Assembly (NCBI GenBank): GCA_014773175.1
Contig: VXCM01003125.1
Location: forward strand, 36,698 to 100,697
Direction of reading: 5' to 3'
Length of the DNA: 64,000 nt
Source: Lucifuga dentata
Lineage: Eukaryota > Chordata > Actinopteri > Ophidiiformes > Bythitidae
Below the pieces are notes generated by a model that saw nothing but the letters and a program-made list of their open reading frames with translations, was not told where the DNA came from and searched no databases. Of this stretch, positions 32,479 to 44,724 are shown piece by piece. Both the position numbers and the translations under genes were made by a program. How positions within the stretch are numbered: position 1 is the stretch's first letter; each line of letters begins with the position of its first letter.

Positions 32479-33469
32479 AACAATCATTTCCCAAAGATTA
32501 CTACTGGAACGGTGAATTAATAAATTTTTTCTTACCTTCCAAATCACCATTGGTTTCAATTCATTCTGGTACACTAATAAAAATCAACTTGCTGATACTT
32601 GAAATGTAATCCATCATCACGAACAAGACGCATATTCAGGGTTTTTTTTTTTTTTAAAGCTAGCTAACTTGAGCATTTAAGCGCAATAAAAAGCGCAGAG
32701 TGGTCTGAAAATGCTTCCTGTTGTCAGTTCTTCACTACAGCACTTGAATGCACCACTAGGAAGCATTTTTGGATTTTTTTCAGATTTTATTACACTTACA
32801 TACTAAAATCACGTAAGAAAAACCTGAATACACGTCTTGTTTGCAATGATAGATTACCTATCCCAATAACATTTCAAGTATCAACAAGTTGATAGTGTAC
32901 CAGAATGAACTGAAACCAATGGTGGTCTGGAAGGTATAGGAAACTTTTTTTGAAATTCACAGTTCCAGTAGTATGCTTTGGGAAATGATTGTCAGTAATG
33001 TTGCATTTATGAAAATTGAATATATTAGGCTTAAACATGCAAAATGGCTAGTATGGTCCTTTAAACATCATCTCATCAACAAGCCATCAACTCTAAGAAA
33101 AATAACAACAACAAAAGAAATAATAATAATTTATTAATTAAAAAATACTTTGATAAATTCAATTTGTTGTATCAACTGTTTAGATTCTTTACAAAAATGT
33201 CCATAGTTTTCTGGTATACCACCAGGAGGTGCTCCAAGTACCACCTGTGGTACTCGTACCACAGTTTGAGAACCACTGATAATATCGTTAACAGGTTTAT
33301 AACCTGTCTTACCAGAACTCCATAGTAGTCTTATTAAATCTGTGAATAAATGTTATTCAAACCAAAAGCAATCATTGTGAAAACCAGGAAATAAAGGACC
33401 TAGCTTGTGAAAACTGGCTGTGAGACCGTGTTGTGTGGAGCTACCAGCAGATTAAAGAATCATTATTCA

Positions 33470-33655
33470 TGGTGTTCTGATATGTGGAATCTTTATTGTT
33501 GAGGATGTAGAACAGAACAACACCCTCCTGCAGCTTTCCAGCCCGGAGAACCGTTTTTAAGAGTGTGTGGAGCCATCAGGGTTTGGATCCTTGCGCCAAA
33601 CCCACAGAGAACCATTTTGCAGCCCTGAACCCTTTTTACTGAGAGTGTAGAATTA
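33470..33655. repeat. Possible fish DNA-transposon remnant
   Basis: 'agaaccattttgcagccctg', 'aaccctttttactgagagtg' and 'gagaaccgtttttaagagtg' resemble a common fish repeat rich in 'gaaccctttt...gagtgtag' words. By-eye resemblance only. Confidence 0.35.
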
Positions 33656-33709
33656 CATTATTCTGCATTTGGAGGGTTCAGTCCTTGACTCCTCGCCTCT
33701 CTCTGGGGA

Positions 33710-33840
33710 AAACCTGGCGCCTCCTGCTCGGATCAGACGACTCGAAACTGGACGGAGTGGAGAGGAGGAGAGGGNAAACCTGGCGCCTCCTGCTCGGATC
33801 AGACGACTCGAAACTGGACGGAGTGGAGAGGAGGAGAGGG
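33710..33840. repeat. Assembly duplication around a single N (65 bp x2)
   Basis: 33710-33774 and 33776-33840 are identical. Confidence 0.9.
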
Positions 33841-33863
33841 AGGCAAGGGAGGAGGTGGAAGCA

Positions 33864-33895
33864 GAGGAGGAGGAGGAGGAGGAGGAGGAGGAGGC
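33864..33895. repeat. (GAG)n microsatellite
   Basis: Tandem GAG units; the Glu-rich open frame across it also spans an assembly duplication and is not a gene. Confidence 0.9.
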
Positions 33896-34023
33896 GGAGG
33901 GGGTGTAAAAACAGTGAAAAAAGAGAGGAGAATCCGCTGAAAAGGAGGCTGGGGAGGATGGAAGGATGTCATGGTGCTACATTCAGCGTTACAGGCCTGA
34001 AAATAACAGGTAAAAAGAAAAAA

Positions 34024-34067
<44 letters not shown>
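34024..34067. repeat. (ATT)n microsatellite
   Basis: Tandem ATT units; the poly-Tyr open frame is spurious. Confidence 0.95.
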
Positions 34068-34068
<1 letters not shown>

Positions 34069-34497
34069 AGGGAAATGCTGTCTGTGTTTCTTTTCTCTGT
34101 GCAGAAAATCGCCCCAAAACCGTAAAAATAAAACTGCTCATTTCATTCTGCCCACCTCAGATTTCTCCATTTTATCCTTTCCTGCACTTTCAAATGCAAA
34201 CCGATTCATTTTCCTCTTCCCAGCTGTTTGCCTCAGATAAACCTATCGATTAGACATCAGTTAGATTCCTAGCCAGGGCTTTATTGAGTAAGTTGGTGAA
34301 CCTTAAAGTGAATTACAGAAGCTACTCTGCCCCTCCGGTGAACTATTTAGGTGAATCTAATTTACTTTGATAAAGACCATCTATTTTATTTACTCTGATT
34401 TTCTGAGGGGTTTATTGTGAGACTGTAAGGGCTGACTTTGGGGGGAGAAGGGAGGAATTAAGATACAGGAATTCAGGTTTTAGCAAAGAAAATATAC

Positions 34498-34539
<42 letters not shown>
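34498..34539. repeat. (TAT)n microsatellite
   Basis: Tandem TAT units. Confidence 0.95.
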
Positions 34540-35139
34540 GTAAGTATTCCGGTGTAGTGCAAAGTCATTTGTGTCTGTAATGACACCATTCATATTTTCC
34601 CAATCGATACTTCACAGCAACCAATCAATACTTTTGGAAAAAAAAAAAAAAAAAAAANAAAAGCAAAGACAGCCTTTGTGTATTGTTAATATGCATTATA
34701 TTTTTTCTACAGGAGCCACAAAAATCATCCACAGCTGAGATCATCTTAGACGCACGGAATCGCGCAAGAAAAGTGGGCTGACTATGGGTTACAATGTGAA
34801 TTGGTTTATTTTCCTTCTCCCACTACGCTTCCTGATGCGGATTTGTATTTTATAATTAATATCATGGGAAAAAAATACAGGTCAGATTTAATGTTTCAGA
34901 ACTGATGCAGGAAGCGGCACAGGCATTAAAAGAATGAAGATATAGTTCCATTGCACATGTATATTTTATGTGCATTTTCCCCTTACAAATTCCTGAATTT
35001 ATGCTCTTTTCCTCAAGAAGTAATTGTGCTGCAGAGTGCTATGATGCTTTGAAACGATGCGTTTAAGCAAAAACAAGAAATAAAAAAAAAAAAAAAAAAA
35101 AAAGATTCGGGCTTTAAGTGTGTATACATCTCTGCCAGC

Positions 35140-35310
35140 CTAATCTGCTGCACTGAGCCTGTTGTACACGTGCGCGGTATTTAAGCGTAATTGGCCGTAT
35201 CATTGGCTTTTGTCTTGTTTACAAAGCGAGCAACAGAAGCCGTAATTTAATTTCCTCCGCCGCATTTAGAGGAGCCACCAGCCGCCTATCAGGCCCGGCT
35301 CAGCCTCCCC
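35140..35310. promoter_or_regulatory. Candidate non-coding regulatory block
   Basis: Complex, repeat-free sequence with homeodomain-type words (GCGTAATTGG, CGTAATTTAATT), a forkhead-type GTTTAC and several CpGs, standing out from the surrounding homopolymers and AT-rich DNA. No open frame. Function inferred. Confidence 0.25.
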
Positions 35311-35364
35311 AACCCCGGGAAGAGCAGGCGAGAGGCCCGGGGCGATTCTTCTGGAGGGGAGGGN

Positions 35365-35396
<32 letters not shown>

Positions 35397-36609
35397 TGAT
35401 GCCACTTTTTGTTGTATCATTTTTTTAAAGCTTTATATATCCACCTCAGCATCGTTTTTCTTTTCAGATTGTATCGACCTGGGTATTCAGTCCATCATTA
35501 AATTTGGCTTACAATAATAATTACTGTTTTATTGCTTGTTTTTAGCATCATCTTTATTGCTTATATATTTGTTCAGTGTTGAGTCCTGCTATTGTTTATT
35601 GCTGCAACAGTCTAATGGGATCCATCAAGTTTCAGCTTATCCCAAGAGGGGAAAAAAGCATAGATTAATGCTTTTTTGATTACAGCTTAAGTGTTTTTGC
35701 AGTTATTTATTTTTTAATTCTCAGGGCTAAAAAAAAAATTAAGAAATAAAAAATAACTTTAAAAACTTAAATTGGTAGTAATAAAGATTATAGTCATATG
35801 GGATAGTGATGTCAGGGACTTTATGATTGATTTGTGTTTATACAGTTATCCAAGAGCAAAAATGGAATGAAGAAAAGAAAAAATGAGCAATAAAGAATTT
35901 TAACAGTGGGTCTTTAATGTTCCACTATACCACTAGAATCAGTCAGGCTGTTCAATCCAAAAGAAACCATGAGGTATTCAGTATGGTCACAATATAGCAG
36001 TAGCAGAAATTGGGGACAGCATTCTGCAAAACTAAAACACAAATTTGAGCTTTTTTCCCCCTCTTATTTTTAGAGAAATCCTCCAGTTCAATCTTATAGT
36101 AACCAATGTAGACAGAAACAAAACATACTGCATCCATGCTAAATCCATATTAAAAACAGTGCTGAGATCCATAAGTAAATGGGTAAAAATCAAGTTAAAT
36201 TGTCCTTGTTTAGAGAACAAAATAAATAGAGAAATAAATACATACATAATAGTGAGAAGTAGCATGGTAGACATGTTTATAGGCTCCAAAACAAATGATC
36301 TAATACCTCTGAAAAACAGTCTCTGCTCCTGCAAAATCACTCAACATTAAAGCAATTAATGCTGGATTGTAAAGGAAGCAGTTTAAAAAAAAAAAAAAAA
36401 AAAAAAACATTCATAGACTGGGTCCTGCTTGAAAATTTAAAAAAAACAAAACGATTTTTGAGGTAAAACTTACTTTCCAACATGAGTATCAGGATTATAC
36501 AGCAGTTTGGAAATGAACACTTGATTGGAACAACTCATAAAAAATGAAGTTTTGTATATGTGTGTATGTGTTTACTAGACCTTAACAAAAAGAGACGGAG
36601 TAGACTGGG

Positions 36610-36610
<1 letters not shown>

Positions 36611-36691
<81 letters not shown>
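36611..36691. repeat. Compound (TG)n-(GA)n microsatellite
   Basis: (TG)n at 36611-36650 then (GA)n at 36656-36691. A complementary (CT)n follows at 36757-36793. Confidence 0.9.
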
Positions 36692-36694
<3 letters not shown>

Positions 36695-36754
36695 CACATT
36701 AGGCCTCAGGGTGTATCATTATTAGAAAGCCTGGCTTCTCGTTTGCTCCCACCC

Positions 36755-36756
<2 letters not shown>

Positions 36757-36793
<37 letters not shown>
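36757..36793. repeat. (CT)n microsatellite ending in an N
   Basis: CT tract that stops at the unknown base at 36794, so its true length is unresolved. Confidence 0.9.
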
Positions 36794-36859
36794 NAGCCTT
36801 CGCCATCCAATCACAGTGGCGGTCGAAGGACAAACAGAGAACTGTCCGCCATGCACGAA

Positions 36860-37270
36860 GCCTCCACAGTAACGTTGCAGTTCTAATTACGTGGTGATAC
36901 AATGCAATATTCCGCTGCAAAGATTCCCACATAAATTTATTTCACAACCCATTAAAGCTACAGCGGATGAGATCATTTACATCAGCATCCCAGTACAATA
37001 CAGCACGATGCAGGCTTTACAATGCTGTGCAATGTGCCAGGTCCCCCCCCGGTTGAACGGCAACCTAGTAGGCATTAACTCAACATAATGTCTCACAAAT
37101 TAAAGTATTGCTGGAGCTACCACCGCTGCGTCAGATAAATGTGCTCTATTAGGAGGCCCCAAGCTGTGCACGAAACAATTGATTGCTTGTTTGTGTTTTC
37201 ATATGGCGTCCGCAAACATGCAGAGTGATGGATGAGAGCCCGCCATCTCAAGTTGCTGCTAGTCGATTGT
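36860..37270. promoter_or_regulatory. Candidate non-coding regulatory block
   Basis: About 400 bases of complex, repeat-free sequence with TAATTACG near 36883, CAATTGATTG near 37175 and no coding frame of note. Function inferred from composition only. Confidence 0.2.
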
Positions 37271-37429
37271 TATTGGTGCTTCTTTTTTTTTCTTTTTCCT
37301 CCTCCTCTAATAAGAAGAGTTGTTCAGTCCACAAACAGCTTTTATTTCTTTATTCAAGCCAGGCTGCAAAAACAGGAGTTGGAGAAGGTAAAGAAGCAAT
37401 TTAATCTTATTTTTCTTAACCATGTAAAA

Positions 37430-37537
37430 TAATTTTATCAAGAACTATATACACAAAATGACTCGAGATAATGGTCTTTCCGTTTTTCAGCTGGAGGTGA
37501 CAACCCAGCCTGAAAAGTGGATTTGGTGGTCATCATA
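37430..37537 (+). repeat. Dispersed repeat D, copy 1 (left part)
   Basis: 'gtttttcagctggaggtgac' then 'aaaagtggatttggtggtca' align with 43910-43965 ('gtttttcagctcaagctgac', 'aatggtggattggacggttg'). Interrupted by a MITE; resumes at 38123. Confidence 0.5.
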
Positions 37538-37541
37538 TTAA

Positions 37542-38118
37542 AGGAGCATACTGGTGATTTTGCATGTTTAAGCCCAATATACAACCCATATACACATTAT
37601 GTTATTGCCAATCATTTATCAGAACATACTACTGGAGCACTAAATATTAGAATGGTTTTTTCTACCTTCCAGAAAAGAAGGTAGGCTGCCACTGGTTTCA
37701 ATTCATTCCAGTAAGCTATTAAAATCAATTTGTAGAGACTAGAAACACGCTTGAGATATGTAATTCATTACAGCAAACACAATGTCTGCTAAATTTTAAG
37801 TTGAATTTACTTAATTTAACCAATCCAACACAGAGATGTTCAAAAGATAATATATGTCTCCGCCAGGGAATATAGTCCCAGGAGAAGACAGCTTTTACAG
37901 AGAAATTAAATGACTATGCTTTCCTAATCATGCATAACTGCAGGAGAAATATTGAATTTTAAGGTAGGTATAACCTGAATATTTGATTTTAAACAATATG
38001 GGGATTTGGCAAAATAACAAACAGAATCCTATGTTTTGGAAAATGGTTGTCAATAACATAACATGTGTATGGGTAGTATTTATTGGACTCAAACATGCAA
38101 AATCACCAGCATGCTCCT
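37542..38118 (+). mobile_element. TTAA-flanked MITE, copy 4, nested in repeat D
   Basis: TTAA at 37538-37541 and 38119-38122. It starts AGGAGCATACTGGTGATTTT and ends ATCACCAGCATGCTCCT, inverted repeats of about 30 bp with few mismatches (both include TGCATGTTT or its complement). The core TATGTCTCCGCCAGGGAATA is shared with copy 1. No coding capacity. Confidence 0.8.
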
Positions 38119-38122
38119 TTAA

Positions 38123-38280
38123 TATCCCAAACATCTAAGGTGAGAAAATAAGATGACTTTAGCTGAAGAATTCTAAATACCGTAAGTCATTTATCTGTTA
38201 TTGAGTCCTGAAAGTCTTATTATCTTAAAACATGGAAAAATGTCTGTTTCCAATACAAATCAACTTTTGCAGGAACTTCT
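38123..38280 (+). repeat. Dispersed repeat D, copy 1 (right part)
   Basis: 'gagaaaataagatgacttta' and 'attgagtcctgaaagtctta' align with 43990-44090 ('gagaaaacaagatgactttg', 'tcgagtcctgaaagtcttta'). Confidence 0.55.
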
Positions 38281-39289
38281 TGGATTGAGTGTCAGAATCA
38301 GGAAAAAAAGGCAATGATTCTAGAGTGTTTCATCCACATTTGATTGTCGTGTGATCTAGTTTTGCTCGAGTCCTTCACATTTGCTCACTGTTTGTTTGAG
38401 CTGAATTAAAAGAATAATATATTTCAGCACATTAACTTAAATGTCTAAGGTTTCAAACAAGTTTCAATCAATTCTTTTAAACTAGTTTTAAGGTCAGATG
38501 AGGTTTTGTTGAGGATTTACTTTCACACTAGTTTCAGGAACTCTTATTAAGTCATGTTTTCCTCAACACATTGGCAGATTATTTTACATGATAATACATT
38601 TTAATTGATTACAGAATGTTTTGTTTGGAGGTTTTTTTGGAATATGGGAAGGAGGGGGCTGATGGGAATCTAACCTGGTTCAATAAGACAGTGAGGCTTT
38701 AAATACAGTCAGCGTCACACGCCTTCATACTCAATTTCTATTTGCTGCTGGAATCAGAGTTTAGCTTTCTGGATGTGATCCATTTCAGATACCAATATGA
38801 GTTGATGTTAAAAACACCCACGAGCAGAGTAACTATAACAAAAAGTGTCATATCGGTTTTTGTATCAAACACATTTCAGTTAAAGTTTGTTCCTTTGAGC
38901 TTTGACTGAACTGAAGCGTCTCCACAAATACCAAGCAAGTTGTCTGTTTGGCTTTCTTTGCTTTGTTTTGTCTCGTTGTGACTTAGTCGAGCTGCCGTGG
39001 CTGCAACAATGATGACAATATTCTTCGTTAATTTACATAAAAGACGTATTCGTTATCGTGTCAGTGCTGTCAGTTCCAGATTTAAATGTTCAAATAAAAG
39101 ATAGGAGAAAAAAATGTGTCTCTGTGCAGCTTTTTTTTTTTTTTTTTTTTTTTGATTTTCACTCTGATTAGAAAACATTTGATCTGTATCATATTCAAAG
39201 GAACTTGGAACACTTTCAGCTGCAGTGCCAGACAAGAACTAAAACTCAGCTCAATTTAGCATAAACTCAGCATAATGCAGTTATTTTAT

Positions 39290-39460
39290 CCAAAAAGACT
39301 CAGAGGGGGACAGCAGGAAAGGTTCAGTGTCTTGCTCAGAGACAGTTTGATGTGACAAAAGGTCATCGGCAGACACACCGTTCTAGGAGCTCAAACCTGC
39401 GACCTTGTAGTTTCAGCACAGTCTCTTATAACTAACCTGACAAGACACCCAGGCTCTGGA
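39290..39460. repeat. Diverged fish SINE/LINE fragment
   Basis: 'ttcagtgtcttgctcagaga' and 'aggagctcaaacctgcgacc' then 'ttgtagtttcagcacagtct' follow the layout of a common fish element (ttgctcaag...cgaac..gcgacctt). By-eye resemblance. Confidence 0.45.
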
Positions 39461-40679
39461 CTGTTAATTTCAACATGTGATCCAGTTATGAAAATTTGTT
39501 TAAACTATAATCATACATTTAAACAATTTTGATTAATCCAGTTTAGAGAGGTAATCTGATTACATTAAGTTTATCTATTGTTATTGTTATCAACAGCAAT
39601 GATTCCAAGTAGAAGAATTAATTCCAAAATGCTGTATATTTCAACAAACAAAAATATGACTGGAAGTCAAATTTTCACTGTTAAAATTGGACAAACCTTT
39701 ACATTTTTTTAATGTCCTCTCACATTTACAGTGTTTATAGTGTAATATAGTAAGGATGTGTTGAACATTATCAAAGGTGCAAAACCTGAGGTTGACCCCT
39801 AAATGCATCCAGTAAGACAAACTTATAGGTTCTGAACTGCCCTGAAAGCTTTATTTTTGATGTCCTTTACTTGTGTAACATGTTTATGTCAAACTGTAAC
39901 ACATTTAATTTACCCCATCTACATACCTGCACCTCAATTTTGCAATTTTTGGCCGAACACTGGCTGATTAAACATGAAGTATGAGGTTAATGAACCAACA
40001 GTTGCAAAGTTTGTGGGTGTTGCCAGCTCAGGCCTGATGCAGCTGGCCAATCAGAACACAGCAGGCTTAAAATGACAGCATCAAAAGAGCTGTTTCACTC
40101 AGTGTGCACAGTGATGCTGCAGCAAGAGATGGTAGAAATGGATCAACATTTTTTTTTTTTTTTTTTTTTTTTTTTGCATACTATAGCATTGCAAAGATTT
40201 CAGAATAGACATGAAATAAAAATAAAAGCATGGAAGTATGTATGATACTCTTCCTTTAAAATGTGTTTTAAAAAAGCAGAGGCCTCATCATCAGTATTAT
40301 TCGACAAAAACTTTTTTTTACTATAATAATATATGTAATATCTATCTATATATATATATATAGATTACTATAATAATATATGCTATACTGTATGTAATCC
40401 TGTTATGTCATAACACTGCAAAGAGATAACATAAAATGGACTTTCTCGTTGAATTGGTTCTTAAATTAGTTTATAAATTAGGCTTAATATGACTAATATA
40501 GTCTTAACCATATGACTATATGAGCTGTCTATGTACAAATAAACAACAAAACCATGATGTCTTGTTTCTGAATTTCGGTTTGCATAATACACAGCACAGC
40601 ACACTAGAAAAGCCATGTTACTTCCCCTCATATGGAATCTAATGTCTGCAGATAGGCATCAAGCCCTTAAGTGGATGGA

Positions 40680-40745
40680 ATCAATTATCATTTGTACGTC
40701 ATTCTGGATAAGAGCAGCAGCTAAATGCATGAGTGTAAATCTAAG
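40680..40745. repeat. Fish SINE/LINE tail remnant
   Basis: 'ctggataagagcagcagcta' followed by 'aatgcatgagtgtaaatcta' closely follows the common fish tail built on 'tggataaaagcgtctgctaa'. Confidence 0.55.
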
Positions 40746-40964
40746 AGAAGCTGCTTTAACTCTCATGTAGAACTAAAACAGTCATTTTACAGTACATCAG
40801 CAACTCCTGGTTGAAAAAAAGTCATTACTGTAATCAGAAAGATGATGCTGAGAGTTCAGGTGAGTGGGGTCTCCATGAGCGCTTCACTGCATTAATTGAT
40901 GTTTAGCTCCATAAGTCTCATAAGTGCTGATTGCAGGTGCAGTAGCAAAAATGATGATCATTGA

Positions 40965-41099
40965 CTCATCATTGACTCACTTTCACCACCATGCACCCAC
41001 ACACCCACCCCCTAAACCCCACCAACTCACTNCTCATCATTGACTCACTTTCACCACCATGCACCCACACACCCACCCCCTAAACCCCACCAACTCACT
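40965..41099. repeat. Assembly duplication around a single N (67 bp x2)
   Basis: 40965-41031 and 41033-41099 are identical. Confidence 0.9.
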
Positions 41100-41784
41100 G
41101 GTCAATAATACGAGTAAATTATATGGATAACCTCCAATATGTGCTCATTAGGCACACACAATATGAACAAAAATCCAGTACATTTTAGGGAAAAGCATTA
41201 TTTATCATATGTACTATGGCTTTTAGAAATAATTTTTATTGTTAAGGTTGAGCCTGAAATCATTATTAAACTCTAAATACAAAGGGCAGTAGCTGACATC
41301 CTGCCATCATTCCTCATCAAAACAGCTTATAAAGGTTGCATCCTTTTTGTATTAAGTGATCAATCCATAAATGGGATTTTTCACCTTTCATATAGGGAAG
41401 TGCAAAGTGCTTTACAGGCAACTGATAAACTAATAAGACCATATTCATAGAAAGACAACATTAATCCACTCAAACATGAGGTAATATTCACATTATATTT
41501 GTACACATGTAAAAGTATACACACATATGATTAAAACTTAACTGATTTACAAAATAGATAATGACAATGAAAGAAAAACTTGGGTCATGATATGAACTAA
41601 GAAAAAGCAAAAGTTTTGTGATGAAAGACGTCAACAGTGCAATCAGAGAGGATGGTGGGAAGACAAGCAGCGTTTTGCAGGAAGGGATGCAGGGTGCATT
41701 ACTGGCTGCATGTTGCTGAGTCTTGACTCTCCTGCTGTTAACTGGGTGTTTTATCTTGGGGAAGTGTGCGGCCAAAAGGAGGCC

Positions 41785-42060
41785 TGGCTGCATTGCCAGC
41801 CAAGGCAGCTAATTACATTTTCCATCTCGACAAGAATGGAGGATCCCTTCCTATGTTATTAATCATAATGAGGGGAATATAATAAGCTATCATACATCAT
41901 GTTGTTGACAGTCGTAGTTCGCCATTTGCAAGCCCAAGCATTCTTCTCCTTTTAATGGCCTTAAACTGAATTAATGTATGCTGAGTTCGATGCCCATAAT
42001 CAATTGCAGATGAGATTTAAGGCCTTTTAGCCTCACCCTCCAATATTCTAGATGGGTATC
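41785..42060. promoter_or_regulatory. Candidate non-coding regulatory block
   Basis: Repeat-free segment rich in homeodomain words (GCTAATTACA near 41807, ATTAATCATAATGAGG near 41857, GAATTAATGTATG near 41970, ATAATCAATTGC near 41996), without a coding frame. Just left of a (GT)n tract. Function inferred. Confidence 0.3.
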
Positions 42061-42092
42061 AAGAACGTTACTGTTCAGGAAATCACGATAGC

Positions 42093-42094
<2 letters not shown>

Positions 42095-42131
<37 letters not shown>

Positions 42132-42142
42132 ATGTGTGTGTG
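42095..42142. repeat. (GT)n microsatellite, imperfect
   Basis: GT dinucleotides with one CATG interruption. Confidence 0.95.
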
Positions 42143-43849
42143 CACGAGTGCATGTGGCAATGTTTTTGTCTTTGATCGGATGTTGAAGGGGACAGTGTAG
42201 TGCACCAGTGAACCATATTTCTCCTTCTGTTGTCATCTCTGACATTTCTGAATCAGCTAGGGGAGGTGATTTTATCACCGTGTTTAATAACAGCAGGAAA
42301 AATGAAAAGATCCTGAAGGTAGCTATACTTCCTGAATAGCTATCTAGAGAGAGAAACAGCACTGCAATGTAATTTATCGTGACAGAGCTTACTGCCCTCA
42401 GGCTTCTCTTTGGAAGAAAATCTCCAAAACTAACAAATAGGAAATAAAAGCGTTTCTCCTCTTAAGCCTCTTCACCTCAAGGGTGAAAGACACAGGATAA
42501 GGACTTCACGGAGGTACTGTATACAAGTGAGATCAGGCCCAAGTCAGTCTGGTCAGTGTTTTGATAACTTCATCAATCCTGGAAAATGCAATCAGATACA
42601 GTCCAACTCTAAGCTGGTGCCCTCTGGGAGGCTGAGAGAGACATTCATTTTGGAGAGTAGAGCTTGCAATCTCCCTTTTGTAATTAAGAGTACCCAAATA
42701 AACTGTGTGTTACCCCTGAAGTGGAACAGTTAGAAACAAATAAAAGGCTAATGAAGAAATGATTGCTCCTTTACAGGAGGAGGGAAGAGAACAGATCTTG
42801 AGGTGGTGAGCTGTTTGCATGCAGCATTTAAAATCTAAAATCAGTTAAAAAAAAAAAATGGAATCATGAGGATGGAGTGTACATAGTTTTCTTAATCTGA
42901 TGGAGTCATTTTTGTAAGTTTAGTTTTTTTCATTGGCTTTATTTGTCATCTAAAAAGCTGAACTGTAAAAAATCCTTTACTAGATGGGGCAGCAAATTTT
43001 GTCTTATGAAAATCTTAACATTTCTGCCAAACCTGCAAATTTTTTATCTGTTTCTAGAAAATGATTGATTCTACAAAAAAACAAACAAACAAATCTGTCA
43101 GGGAAGAAATCTTAAAAATGTTTAAGAAAAAGATTGTTGAGTTTCTGCTTGATTCCACAAAATTCTTCCACAGCTCAGTCACATGATCCACATTTCACTG
43201 AGTCCTTCACACTTGCTTTTCATTGTCTCTGATGCATTTTCACAGTTGGTAAATGAAAGCCAAAATAAATTTTTAAGGAAACTTACAAAAAATGTCTTTA
43301 GACGGCAATGAGTTAAGATGTTAGCAGCATGAAATAAAATGGTGTGTGCACAAATCTTTGTCTCCTTCTGTACCCAAACAGTAAATCGCTTGAACAAGTT
43401 AAGCATTGATAAGCTTCCCATAATTAAAACAGTTCTCAGTGTGTTCCTGTTACCTTATATTTCTTTAAGTGTGCGCCTTGTGCTTTGTGTTTACTCTTCT
43501 TGGCAGGTAGCTGACGGCAGATCAAGACACAGTCGTTTGTGATGAAAGGTCTTAACTACAGAGACGAAAGTTTATGAATTCCAAAGTACAACTATGTCTC
43601 TGGTTACAAAGGGAGGTCAATCCACTTGCGGTGACTAGATTTTAGTGGTGAGGGCGCCATACATGGGTGAAAACACAGGCCACAGACATGTCAGCTATTC
43701 TCAGATTTAGTGCTCAGCTGTCTTGTCATGTCCCCCCAGTTTTGGGAAACGGACTGTGATGTAGCCTATGTGATGGCAAATATACCGAAAACAAACTTAA
43801 TGGTCCATCACCCACATCTCAAAAACAAGAATTCAGTATTGAGTTTTAG
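42143..43849. other. Intergenic; no gene seen
   Basis: Mixed AT-rich sequence; open frames are short and without recognisable content. Confidence 0.5.
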
Positions 43850-44140
43850 TTTTTTCTCAAGAAATATCCACACTAGATTATTAGGTAATCGGTCTTGATT
43901 TGTTATTCAGTCTGTTTTTCAGCTCAAGCTGACAAGAAACAGACTGAATGGTGGATTGGACGGTTGGCATATTGATATCAAAACATCTGCTATGAGAAAA
44001 CAAGATGACTTTGCTTGTTTCAAAAATCAGACCAAGAATTCCTAACCAGTCGTTTTATCTCGAGTCCTGAAAGTCTTTATTTTCTTCAGTGAGATTATTT
44101 TAACTTGCTTTCAATTCAAATCATATAAGGCAGAAATGGA
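43850..44140 (+). repeat. Dispersed repeat D, copy 2 (uninterrupted)
   Basis: Paralogue of 37430-38280 without the MITE: 'ggcatattgatatcaaaaca' corresponds to the filled site 'catcatattaa...ttaatatcccaaacat'. Confidence 0.5.
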
Positions 44141-44175
44141 AAGATTTCCAGAAGTTCAAAGCCAAACAGCCTTAA

Positions 44176-44720
44176 AAGACCACACCAGCCATTTTGCATG
44201 TTTGAGCCTAATATATTCAATTTTCATACATGTAATTTTACTGACAATCATTTCCCAAAGCATACTACTGAATTATTAGCTTTTTTTTTTTCGTACCTTC
44301 TAGACCATCATTGGGTTTCAGTTCATTCTGGTACACTATTAAAATCAACTTGTTGTCACTTGAAACGTTCTTGAGATTCATCATCATGAACAAGATGTGT
44401 ATTCAGGGTTTCTTTCAAAGTTACATCATTTTAGTGTTTGAGCGCAATAAAAAACATGTAGTGAATGTATGTCTCCACTGGGAAATATAGTCCCAAAAGA
44501 AGACCTGCGTTTATCGAAAAATTTAAATGACCATGACTTCATAAGGCTGTGTAACTATTAGCAGGAGAAACATTAATTTTTAAGGGGGTGTATCGCTTGA
44601 ATATTTGATTTTGAAAGATTAAGAGATTTTGCAAACTATCAGGAAAACTGAAATACAACGTAACATGTATGAAATTTGAATGTATTAGGCTCAACCATAC
44701 AAAATTGATGGTATGGTCCT
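44176..44720 (+). mobile_element. TTAA-flanked MITE, copy 5
   Basis: TTAA at 44172-44175 and 44721-44724. It starts AAGACCACACCAGCCATTTT and ends TTGATGGTATGGTCCT, with the shared subterminal TGCATGTTTGAGCCTAATAT and its near complement at the right end. The core is TATGTCTCCACTGGGAAATA near 44467. No coding capacity. Confidence 0.75.
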
Positions 44721-44724
44721 TTAA

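Larger units (their letters stand above)
32343..33060 (+). mobile_element. MITE of the TTAA family, copy 3, with altered left end
   Basis: The right end (GGCTAGTATGGTCCT followed by TTAA at 33061-33064) and interior (TACCTTCCAAATCACCATTG, CAATGGTGGTCTGGAAGGTA) match the family. Instead of the usual AGGACC left terminus it begins with a palindrome (arms 32412-32443 and 32447-32478) made from its own subterminal sequence. A 61-bp assembly duplication surrounds the N at 32404. Left boundary uncertain. Confidence 0.6.
38281..41780. other. Intergenic; repeat fragments, no gene seen
   Basis: Includes a T-run at 39131-39153, two probable old SINE/LINE fragments (39290-39460 and 40680-40745), a T-run at 40149-40175 and a 67-bp assembly duplication around 41032. 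Open frames are short and featureless. Confidence 0.5.

Noticed and set aside
33669..34125. Glu/Arg-rich frames of 79 and 146 codons
   Set aside because: They span a 65-bp assembly duplication, a (GAG)n tract and an (ATT)n tract; no biological frame remains.
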